In this document: positions 1 through 6,304 of the stretch, in pieces
How positions within the stretch are numbered: the first letter of the stretch is position 1
Layout of the letters: the number at the start of each line of letters is the position of its first letter
DNA from: JAIVJN01 sp036732565
GTDB lineage: Bacteria; Acidobacteriota; Vicinamibacteria; Vicinamibacterales; UBA2999
NCBI GenBank assembly: GCA_036732565.1
Contig: DAINCF010000335.1
Span: 1 to 7,968 of the forward strand
Reading direction: 5' to 3'
Length of the DNA: 7,968 bases
The notes under the pieces: generated by a model
What the model saw: the letters and a program-made list of their open reading frames with translations, nothing else
The model's database searches: none
What the model was told of the DNA's origin: nothing
Translations under genes and position numbers: made by a program

Positions 1-203
1 TGAGCCATGGCTGGGTTATATCGCAGATCGCACGCGCAGTCGCGCGGGCCTTCCGGCCCCGCGTGGTCCGCCTGAAGGCGGACCCCACGACCGTCAAGAC
101 GCGGGCGTAGCGACGGAAGTCTGGCGTGGAGAGTTCCCCTCTGGCGTGGCGTCCGGCTTCTTGACCGCCGGAGCCTTGGCGAAGGTGGTTGGCCGGACCT
201 TCA
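1..203. repeat. Repeat-rich intergenic DNA downstream of the fusion gene, no gene seen
   Basis: No convincing coding sequence lies here. The stretch follows the stop codon of the minus-strand fusion gene and is a patchwork of short repeats. There is a small stem GGGCC/GGCCC at 46-59 and a stronger palindrome at 65-84. A 10-base direct repeat TCTGGCGTGG occurs at 120-129 and 140-149, a 20-base period. A distant inverted pair GTCAAGA/TCTTGAC sits at 93-99 and 159-165, and GAAGGT/ACCTTC at 181-186 and 197-202. The density of such pieces fits a decayed or mosaic dispersed repeat of the kind common between genes in Vicinamibacteria; that family link is from memory. Part of it may act as a 3' end structure for the gene transcribed towards it. 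Confidence 0.5.
62..89. repeat. GC-rich palindrome, REP-like hairpin
   Basis: A perfect 8-base stem GGTCCGCC (65-72) and GGCGGACC (77-84) closes a TGAA loop. In an alternative register CGTGG (62-66) pairs with CCACG (85-89) beyond a two-base bulge, lengthening the stem. There is no T-run on either side, so it is not a standard intrinsic terminator. It lies 115-142 bases beyond the stop of the fusion gene and could stabilise or end that transcript, or simply be one copy of a dispersed palindromic repeat. Confidence 0.55.
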
Positions 204-2804
204 TCAACGCGAGATCACGAACGGTTTATTGTCAGCGTAGAGTGCCGCGCGTTCGCGGATCTCGCGGGCGCGCGGACCGGCAGGATCGATCGCCACCGCC
301 TCCTGCGCTGTCGTCGCCGCTCGTCGGAAGTCTCCCGTGCTCGCATACGCAGCGGCGAGGACATCGAGCGCGTATTGATCGCGGCGCTGCGTCAGCGTGG
401 CGGCGCGTTCGCCAAGGGTCACGGCCTCGGCGCGGTCAGCGGCCGTGCTCTCGTCGTTCACCGCGAGTTGCCACGCGAGGTTGCTGAACGCCTGCGCATG
501 CGTGGGCTCGAGGCGTATGGCCTCGCGGAAGTGGGCGATCGCGTCGGTGCGCTGCCCCGTCGACGCCAGCACGCTGCCCAGGTTGTTGTGCGCGTTCACG
601 TAGTCGGGGCGAAGCTCCAGCGCGCGGCGGTACTCCGCAATCGCATCCGGCAGGCGCGAGGTCACGCTCAGGGCGGTGGCAAGGTTGAAATGTGATGCGG
701 CGACACCGGGTTTGATTCGGGCCGAGGCTTCGAAATGCCGGACCGCGTCCGCGGCACGGTTCATCCCCAGATACAGCACCGCGACATCGTCGTGCAGCTC
801 CGCATCCGCAGGATTGGCGATCAGCATCGTCTCGTAACCGACGATATCCTCGGCGACCATCTTGGCGAGGACCTCGCCGTTGAGACGCTCGCGATCGCGG
901 TCGTTCTCCGCGAGCAGCTGGAACCAGAGATCGCCCATCTCGTCCTGCGACCGCTGGCCCCAGAGCACGCGGGCAGGCGGCTGCTGCGGATTCCGCACGT
1001 TCTCCGTGGAGTTGTCGAACGTGTATCGCATCGCGAGCCTCGTCCCCTTGGGGAGCGCGATCGGCTGCTCGTAGCGATACACGTGCTGCCAGCGGAAGTC
1101 CCATCGCTTGATCTGCATCAGGGATCGCGACGTGCCATCCGGCAGCGTGGCCGTGCCGATGATCTCCTTCGCCCGATAGTGCGCATGCGGCTGCACGGCG
1201 AGCAGCGTCACGTCCACGGGCAGGACGTAGCTGTCCGTGATCACGTGATTCGCCTGGCCGGGCGCGATATCGATGCCCTGCGAGCCAAGTCGAAGAATCG
1301 ACGGCGTGCGCGTCGGCGGCGTGTCGCTGAAGTAGATGCCGATCGACGGCTGCACCCGCTCCACGGCGCCGCTCGGCTGCATGTGCAGTTGAAGCACGAG
1401 ATCGGTGCCCGGATCGAGGCGCCACGCGAGATCGGGGGATACCAGCGGCGCGACTTGCCCGGGCGTCCATCCCAGGAAATGCCCGTCCGGATACTCGGCT
1501 GAACGCGGCATCAGCCCATCGTACCCAGGCGCCGGATCCGCGTCATCGAGCCGACGTGATGCCGCCGTCCGATCCAGCCGAATGTTGGCGTGATGAACGA
1601 CGCGCGCGTTGCCGGGTCGGAACTCGATGCCGCGTACGTACCGCGTGCGGCCCACCGGCAGAGGCAGCGCGAAGATCCGGAAGACGTCGCTCGCCTCGGC
1701 CTGCAACTCGTATGCGGCCGGCACGGTGACGACGAGGTCCGGCGTGCCGAGCTGCCAATCGTCGGCAAACGTTGGCGTGGGCGGCAGGTCGCTCGGGTCG
1801 CCTTCGGCGGCGCCCTCGTCGACCCAGCGACGAATGGTGTCGCGCTCGGCAGGTGAGAGCGGCTTCTGCCCCACGAACGGACCCACCGCCGCTTCCGCCT
1901 TCCACGGCGGCATGAAGCCGCTGTCCGTGACCGTCGCGATCAATCTGGCGCGCTGCTTCACTTGCTCGTACGTCAACAAACTGAACGGCGCGGGCCCGGT
2001 CGGGCGGTGGCAGCTCGCGCAGCGATCGAAGACCACCGGCGCGACGTCCTTCGCGAACGTGATGGGCGACGCCGTGTCCCCGCGGCCAGACGTCTGGAAG
2101 GCCGCCGGTCCGTGCATTTGGGTCGAGTTTTCCCGGCGGCCTTCAAGACGTCTCCGCCCCGCCGGAGGCGGGGCAATGCCAACGCTGTCACTGGCGAGGC
2201 GGAGCCGCTCCCGCAGATGTTCGCCTGACTGAGGCGGAGCCTCGCCAGTGATGAAGCAGCCCACGGCGCGCGTCGTTGGCACGGCCACCGGTTTGTCGGC
2301 AACGACCGCCTCGAGCGCGAGCTGCAGATCGCGGCGAGTCGGCGCGGGCCGATCGACGCCGAAGTCCGCATAGCGATCGTCGATGCGGCCGCGATAGACC
2401 AGACGCCCGACCGCATCGAAGACGGCCGTTTCAGGTGTGACGGTCGCGTGCGCCATCCGCGCCAGCTCGTGATCGCGGTCGCGGAACGTCTCGCCCGGAA
2501 ACTGAAACGTCTGCCAGTGCTCGAGAATCGCCCGCTGATCGTCGTTGGCGTTGGGGTAGACGAGGAAGAACCGGACGCCCTGCGAGGTAAACGTCTGCGC
2601 GATCCGCGCGAGCTCGGGCGCGTAGCGGTTGGAGATGGGACAGTCGGTGGAGACGAAGATCAGGACGGTGGCGCGGCGGCCGGGCGTCGGCCGGAAGACG
2701 TCGGCCGGACGCGGATTCGGCAAGGAGCTCTGCGCCGAGCCCCCAGCGCTCGCGCCTGCGCTCACCAGCAGCAGGACTACAAGAACGCACCTGAGACAGC
2801 GCAC
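204..2804 (-). CDS. Exported redoxin - cytochrome c - copper type II monooxygenase (PHM/DBH-like) - TPR fusion protein
   Basis: The 866-residue product has a signal peptide (about 1-24, core VLVVLLLV, then SAGASA). A redoxin domain (about 40-183) has the TDCPIS motif with Cys55, and a second Cys183 at its end. A heme-binding CASCH motif (262-266) follows, with Met298 in FMPPW as likely axial ligand. The monooxygenase part keeps all six copper positions known from peptidylglycine hydroxylating enzymes: His404-His405 and His474 for one site, His540, His542 and Met623 (in QDEM) for the other. Residues about 668-841 form four to five TPR-type helical repeats, probably for partner binding. The only in-frame start is GTG; no Shine-Dalgarno sequence precedes it, and the nearby ATG at 2806 is out of frame and closes after nine codons. 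Residues 185-239 are encoded by a palindromic insertion. The likely role is periplasmic or surface copper-dependent oxidation with built-in electron transfer; the substrate is unknown. Confidence 0.9.
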   Translation of the reverse strand: MRCLRCVLVVLLLVSAGASAGGSAQSSLPNPRPADVFRPTPGRRATVLIFVSTDCPISNRYAPELARIAQTFTSQGVRFFLVYPNANDDQRAILEHWQTFQFPGETFRDRDHELARMAHATVTPETAVFDAVGRLVYRGRIDDRYADFGVDRPAPTRRDLQLALEAVVADKPVAVPTTRAVGCFITGEAPPQSGEHLRERLRLASDSVGIAPPPAGRRRLEGRRENSTQMHGPAAFQTSGRGDTASPITFAKDVAPVVFDRCASCHRPTGPAPFSLLTYEQVKQRARLIATVTDSGFMPPWKAEAAVGPFVGQKPLSPAERDTIRRWVDEGAAEGDPSDLPPTPTFADDWQLGTPDLVVTVPAAYELQAEASDVFRIFALPLPVGRTRYVRGIEFRPGNARVVHHANIRLDRTAASRRLDDADPAPGYDGLMPRSAEYPDGHFLGWTPGQVAPLVSPDLAWRLDPGTDLVLQLHMQPSGAVERVQPSIGIYFSDTPPTRTPSILRLGSQGIDIAPGQANHVITDSYVLPVDVTLLAVQPHAHYRAKEIIGTATLPDGTSRSLMQIKRWDFRWQHVYRYEQPIALPKGTRLAMRYTFDNSTENVRNPQQPPARVLWGQRSQDEMGDLWFQLLAENDRDRERLNGEVLAKMVAEDIVGYETMLIANPADAELHDDVAVLYLGMNRAADAVRHFEASARIKPGVAASHFNLATALSVTSRLPDAIAEYRRALELRPDYVNAHNNLGSVLASTGQRTDAIAHFREAIRLEPTHAQAFSNLAWQLAVNDESTAADRAEAVTLGERAATLTQRRDQYALDVLAAAYASTGDFRRAATTAQEAVAIDPAGPRAREIRERAALYADNKPFVISR
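2088..2251. repeat. Palindromic repeat cluster inserted in frame within the fusion gene
   Basis: Three inverted-repeat structures follow one another inside the coding sequence. The first has 21-base arms at 2088-2108 and 2133-2153 with one mismatch, around a 24-base loop; both arms end in the self-palindrome AGACGTCT (2088-2095, 2146-2153). The second is a perfect 8-base GCCCCGCC/GGCGGGGC hairpin (2156-2163, 2167-2174). The third has perfect 13-base arms TCACTGGCGAGGC/GCCTCGCCAGTGA (2188-2200, 2239-2251). GAGGCGGAGCC also occurs twice in direct orientation (2196-2206, 2231-2241). The block is 164 bases and stays open in the gene's frame, giving residues 185-239: an Arg-, Pro- and Ser-rich linker between the redoxin and cytochrome c domains with no resemblance to either. 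A mobile or dispersed palindromic element is inferred. Confidence 0.7.
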
Positions 2805-2811
2805 ATGGACC

Positions 2812-2841
2812 AGTATACGTACGATAGCCTCGAAGGCACAA
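2812..2841 (-). promoter_or_regulatory. Candidate promoter for the fusion gene, possibly leaderless
   Basis: On the minus strand a good -10 hexamer TATACT (2817-2812) follows a weak -35 TTGTGC (2841-2836, three of six consensus bases) after 18 bases. Transcription would start about at 2805, practically on the GTG start codon at 2804. Together with the absence of a Shine-Dalgarno sequence this suggests a leaderless mRNA. The alternative is co-transcription from the receptor gene 175 bases upstream. Confidence 0.3.
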
Positions 2842-2970
2842 AGGACACCGAGGAGTCAGCCACCAAGACACAAAGGCACGGAGAAATTCTTCCAAAGACA
2901 AAGCCTGGGTGTCTTGGTGCCTTGGTGGCCAGCGCGCATTTTTGTTTGTGTTCTTCGTGTCTCCGTGGCT
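2830..2970. repeat. Imperfect inverted repeat filling the gap between receptor and fusion genes
   Basis: Most of the 175-base gap is made of related short words of the type GCCACCAAGACACAAAGGCA on the left (2859-2878) and their imperfect reverse complement TGTCTTGGTGCCTTGGTGGC on the right (2910-2929). These are flanked by further related pieces: AAGGCACAAAGGACACC (2833-2849), and TTCTTCGTGTCTCCGTGGCT (2951-2970), which is nearly the complement of AGCCAC..CACGGAG (2858-2883). Such CACCAAGACACAAAGG-type sequences are familiar intergenic repeats in many soil bacteria (from memory). No coding capacity is supported. The left end may supply upstream promoter bases for the gene starting at 2804. 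Confidence 0.6.
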
Positions 2971-2979
2971 AGTCGTTCA

Positions 2980-5900
2980 CTACCACCTCACATCGGCACC
3001 AACGCGGATGATGCGACCCTGCAGGATCACCGACGGCCGCAGGTACGACGACCCGGGCGGGCCATACTGCATGCTGGCCACCGCGGTGTAGTCGTCGGAG
3101 TTGAGGATGTTGAAGATGTCCAACTTCGGCAGAATGCTCAGCCGTCCAAAGCGCACTGTCTTGCTCGCCGAGAAGTCCACCTGGTTGACGCGAGGGGTGT
3201 ACTCCGTGCCCGGCGGCGCCATCAGCACCCGGATTTCCGGGCTCTGCATGCTGGGGATGACGAGCTCGCCAGGACGGCACGGTCCCGTGCAGTTGCTGGC
3301 GTACCGGGTCGTCGGCGTCACGAGGAAGTACGAGCCGTCGCCCGTGGGGAAATCGAAGCCCGTGCCCGCGGTGAAGACGCCGTACTGAAGCGACTGCCTG
3401 CCGAGCAAGTAGCCGTTCAGCGACTGCCATGCACCACTCACGGTGACACCCCACGGCAGCGGGTAGACGGCCGTGGCCTTGAACTGCTTCTGCCACGGAA
3501 TGCCCGACTCCCATTGATCGCAATACAGCTGGTAGTTCGGGTCCGTGCCGGCTGCGCAGGTGTCGGACAGCGTCTGCTCGAGGTTGAAGCCGCCGAACAC
3601 GCGCATGCCGCCGCGCACGCGTGCGTTGAACCCGAGATCGAAGCCGCTGTAGGTGCGCTTCAAATCGGACTCGGTGCGATCGATGTTCGCCTGCGCGCTT
3701 CTGAACTGCGACTTCACGTCGAAGACGCGCACCACCTGACCATCCGGCGTGACCACATCCACCGGATTGTAGGAGTTGAAGTCCCGCAGGGTGTTGTTGC
3801 GCTCGATCATGCTCCTGAAGTCGTTCCGGTACCACTCGAACGACATCGAGATGCCGGGCAGCAATTCCTGTGACACGCCCAGGTTGTAGGAGAGTTGGTA
3901 TGGGCGCTCCAGATCGGGATCGAAATTCGTGAGCGATCGGATCCCGAAACTCGGCGACAAGGGGCCGAAGTCGATCTCGCAGCCAGGCGTGAGGTACGCG
4001 CACCCGCGCTCGCCTTGGGCGATGTCATCGTTGTTGATGTCCTGCCACGGCAGGTTCGTCGTGTCGGCGAGCGCTGTCGGGCTGTAGAGCTGGGCGAAGC
4101 CGGTGCTCGCGGCGGTCACGAATTTATTGAAGCCAAAGCGCACGGCGGTCTTGCCGTTGCCGAAGATGTCGTAGACCGCGGAGGACCGCGGCGACCACGT
4201 CGCCCATGTCGGCAGCGTGATGTCGTCGTAGGCCGGCGAGTTCGCGAACCGTCCGATCTGCGCGTCCTGGCCGACGATGGTCTGCTTCAAGTAGTCGAAG
4301 CGAACGCCGTAATTGATCGTCAGCTTGTTCAGACGCCAGGAGTCCTGCGCGTAGATGCCGACGTTGGAGTCCATGTCCTCTTGCACCCGCAACGGTGTGT
4401 TGAGAACAGTCACTTGAAACGGCCGGCCGCTCTGGTACCGCTGATAGAGGTCGGCGTTGGCGTTGTTGTAGCGCGGGTACTTGCCCCACGCGTAGAGAAA
4501 GCCGGTCTTGATGTTGTGGGCGCCGCTCACGCGCGTGATCGAGCTGGCGATGTTGTAGCGATCCGGGTAGTTACCAAGCTGCGCGCTCGATGCGCTCCAG
4601 AGGAAACCGGACGTGGTGTCGAATCGCCGCACGTTCTGGTACCACTCCGGCGTGCCGCGCTCGGCGAGAATGCCCGGCTGATACAGGTTGTCGTAGCGCT
4701 CGCGATTGAACGAGAACCCGGTCTCCAGCAAGAGGCTCGACGACAGCGTCGAGGTGTACTTGAGCGAGCCGGTCGCGAACGTCGGCGTGTTCCAGATCAC
4801 CGACGCCGTCTCTGGATCGGTGTTCGCGGCCATGGCATGACCACGGAGCCGCAGGGCGCGATCCATGTACCCGGCCAGCTTGCTCCGGTCCGACATCTGC
4901 CACGTGAGACGGACGACGGGGTTGTTCATCTTCTCGTCCGACACGCCCTGGTCACAGCTGCCTGGGTTCGCGACGCAGCTATTGAACGCCTGCAGCGGCG
5001 CCGTGCCGGCCGGGAGAATGAAGGAGTTCGCGATCGGTTTGTCGTAGTGCGCCTGGCGGAAGGCCCCGTAGAACCACAGCTTGTTCCGGAGAAGCGGACC
5101 ACCCTGCTCGACGTTCCACTCGTAGAAGTTGTCGATCTTGTCGACCCCGGCCACGCTCAGGCTCTTGAGATGGTCGGTCAGGTTGTCGCCCTGCCATGAC
5201 GCCGGCGACTTGGTCGCCTTGAAGCTGCCGGCGAACATGTTGCCGCCATCTTTGGGGACGATGTTCATGTTCAGCCCGCCAGTAATGGTCTCGGCCGAGC
5301 CGCCGGCGGTCTGGTACACCGCCTCCTGGAACATCGCCTCGTTGTGATACGCCTGGACGGCGCCGTCACCCATCAAACCGTTGGTGATCAATCCGTCGAC
5401 CATCACCATCGTCTGCGCGCCGCCGGAGCCGCGCACGGCGAAGTAGGTCTGCTGCATCGCGCGCGAGCCACCGACGTCGGGGCTGTTCAGCGTGACGCCC
5501 ACCACGAGCTGTCCGATTGACTGGATGGTGCGGGCGGTTGGAATCGCGTCGAGCACGTCGCGGGCCAGCACCTGCTGCTTGACGTTGGTCGCGACGTCGA
5601 CCACCGGCGACTCACCAGAGACCGTGACCGATTCCTCGAGCGTGCCGACTCCCAACGTGATGTCGATGGTCGCGGTGAAGTTCGACGAGAGCTCCAACTC
5701 TCGCTTCACCGTGTTGAAGCCTTGAAGGGTATAGGTCACGTTGTAGACCCCTGGCCGGAGGTCGACGAGCCGGTAGAGCCCGCCTTCGTCGGTCACCGCC
5801 GCGCGACTGCCTTCGATGAGCGCAGGGCTCGTGGCTTCCACGCTCACGCCCGGCATCACTGCGCCGGATGAATCCTTGATGACGCCCTGAATCACGCTCT

Positions 5901-5982
5901 GAGCCCGTGCCGGCGTGGCCAGCGCAGCAAGACCCAGAACGGCGATACAAACCGCTAACGCGATCTTGCCGGTCCTGACCAT
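2980..5982 (-). CDS. TonB-dependent outer-membrane receptor, Oar-like, with carboxypeptidase-regulatory-like N-domain
   Basis: From the chosen ATG the protein is exactly 1000 residues. A signal peptide ends ATPARA-Q (cleavage about 27/28). Residues 29-115 form a carboxypeptidase-regulatory-like beta-sandwich (IQGVIKDSSGAVMPGVSV, then GGLYRLVDLRPGVYNV), residues about 130-260 the plug domain (FAVRGSGGAQTMVMVDG, LNMNIVPKDGGN), and the rest a beta-barrel ending in an aromatic residue (VGADVRW). This architecture is typical of the large acidobacterial receptors that take up unknown oligomeric substrates with TonB energy. All eight cysteines of the mature chain fall in four close pairs (336/343, 661/668, 809/821, 898/902), probably disulfides in surface loops. 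A longer GTG reading frame begins at 6075, but only the ATG at 5982 has GGAGGA six bases upstream and starts a clean signal peptide. No SusD-like partner is in the window; the substrate cannot be told. Confidence 0.93.
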   Translation of the reverse strand: MVRTGKIALAVCIAVLGLAALATPARAQSVIQGVIKDSSGAVMPGVSVEATSPALIEGSRAAVTDEGGLYRLVDLRPGVYNVTYTLQGFNTVKRELELSSNFTATIDITLGVGTLEESVTVSGESPVVDVATNVKQQVLARDVLDAIPTARTIQSIGQLVVGVTLNSPDVGGSRAMQQTYFAVRGSGGAQTMVMVDGLITNGLMGDGAVQAYHNEAMFQEAVYQTAGGSAETITGGLNMNIVPKDGGNMFAGSFKATKSPASWQGDNLTDHLKSLSVAGVDKIDNFYEWNVEQGGPLLRNKLWFYGAFRQAHYDKPIANSFILPAGTAPLQAFNSCVANPGSCDQGVSDEKMNNPVVRLTWQMSDRSKLAGYMDRALRLRGHAMAANTDPETASVIWNTPTFATGSLKYTSTLSSSLLLETGFSFNRERYDNLYQPGILAERGTPEWYQNVRRFDTTSGFLWSASSAQLGNYPDRYNIASSITRVSGAHNIKTGFLYAWGKYPRYNNANADLYQRYQSGRPFQVTVLNTPLRVQEDMDSNVGIYAQDSWRLNKLTINYGVRFDYLKQTIVGQDAQIGRFANSPAYDDITLPTWATWSPRSSAVYDIFGNGKTAVRFGFNKFVTAASTGFAQLYSPTALADTTNLPWQDINNDDIAQGERGCAYLTPGCEIDFGPLSPSFGIRSLTNFDPDLERPYQLSYNLGVSQELLPGISMSFEWYRNDFRSMIERNNTLRDFNSYNPVDVVTPDGQVVRVFDVKSQFRSAQANIDRTESDLKRTYSGFDLGFNARVRGGMRVFGGFNLEQTLSDTCAAGTDPNYQLYCDQWESGIPWQKQFKATAVYPLPWGVTVSGAWQSLNGYLLGRQSLQYGVFTAGTGFDFPTGDGSYFLVTPTTRYASNCTGPCRPGELVIPSMQSPEIRVLMAPPGTEYTPRVNQVDFSASKTVRFGRLSILPKLDIFNILNSDDYTAVASMQYGPPGSSYLRPSVILQGRIIRVGADVRW

Positions 5983-5988
5983 AGCGAG

Positions 5989-5994
5989 TCCTCC
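5989..5994 (-). promoter_or_regulatory. Ribosome binding site that fixes the receptor start
   Basis: The minus strand reads GGAGGA six bases before the ATG at 5982. This decides against the upstream GTG at 6075, which would add 31 residues without signal-peptide character. Confidence 0.75.
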
Positions 5995-6048
5995 GTGTCC
6001 AATCGAACACCACTGCCATCGCGCGATGAGATGAGTACGAGACCCGCG

Positions 6049-6066
6049 ATCGATGAAATCGATGAA
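6049..6066. repeat. Tandem 9-base repeat in the receptor leader
   Basis: ATCGATGAA is present twice back to back (6049-6057, 6058-6066). Relative to the proposed promoter it would cover about the first 20 transcribed bases, a plausible operator position. No known regulator site is recognised, and two copies of a 9-mer could also be chance or slippage. Confidence 0.4.
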
Positions 6067-6075
6067 ACGCGACAC

Positions 6076-6104
6076 AGGCTAGCCCTACGTAGAAGGCCAG
6101 TCAA
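6076..6104 (-). promoter_or_regulatory. Candidate sigma70-type promoter of the receptor gene
   Basis: The minus strand has TTGACT (6104-6099, five of six -35 consensus bases), an exact 17-base spacer and TAGCCT (6081-6076), which keeps the first T, the A and the last T of the -10 consensus. Transcription would begin near 6069 and leave a leader of roughly 87 bases before the ATG. An own promoter here suggests that the receptor is not expressed only by read-through from the gene upstream. Confidence 0.45.
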
Positions 6105-6304
6105 TGGGTCGATAAGCAAAAACACAACTAGTTACACATGATCACCGCTTGGAGAAATCATGCGTGCAAGGCATGCGTGCCGCGGACGCGGCAAACAGCA
6201 GCCCCGAAGTGCGCGCCATTGCAGTAAACACAAAGCATGCGGCGACGCGAAACTCGCATCGTCGCGGCACCCATCACGGGAGCCCTACACCCACGGTGTT
6301 TGGC

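Larger units (their letters stand above)
5983..6304. other. Intergenic region upstream of the receptor gene
   Basis: This 322-base stretch separates the receptor start from the stop of the Cys-Cys protein. It holds the receptor ribosome binding site, a promoter candidate at 6076-6104 and a tandem 9-base repeat at 6049-6066, listed separately. Further in, CATGCGTGC occurs twice (6159-6167, 6172-6180). A weak stem GCGACG/CGTCGC (6242-6247, 6260-6265) lies about 40 bases past the stop at 6305 and might help end that transcript, although no T-run follows on the minus strand. No gene is supported here. Confidence 0.5.

Noticed and set aside
735..1502. Plus-strand open frame of 255 codons
   Set aside because: It is antisense to the copper domain of the fusion gene, where six copper ligands and family motifs prove the minus-strand frame.
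2088..2251. Reading 2088-2251 as a frameshift or pseudogene break in the fusion gene
   Set aside because: The frame is continuous through the element, and intact domains with all key residues follow on both sides.
2088..2251. CRISPR array or attenuator explanation for the palindromes
   Set aside because: There is no regular repeat-spacer period, and the structures differ from each other and lie within translated sequence.
2629..3873. Plus-strand open frame of 414 codons spanning two genes and the repeat gap
   Set aside because: It runs antisense across two well-supported genes and through the repeat; its composition is not protein-like.
3895..5199. Plus-strand open frame of 434 codons inside the receptor gene
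   Set aside because: It is antisense to a clear TonB receptor, has Arg/Val-rich composition typical of the complementary strand of high-GC genes, and has no domain or signal sequence.
2980..5982. SusC-type receptor of a SusCD pair
   Set aside because: No SusD-like lipoprotein gene is adjacent; the N-domain and plug motifs fit the Oar-like acidobacterial group better.
5983..6075. Longer receptor start at GTG 6075
   Set aside because: It would place 31 residues before the signal peptide, overlap the promoter, and lacks a ribosome binding site; ATG 5982 has both GGAGGA and the signal peptide.
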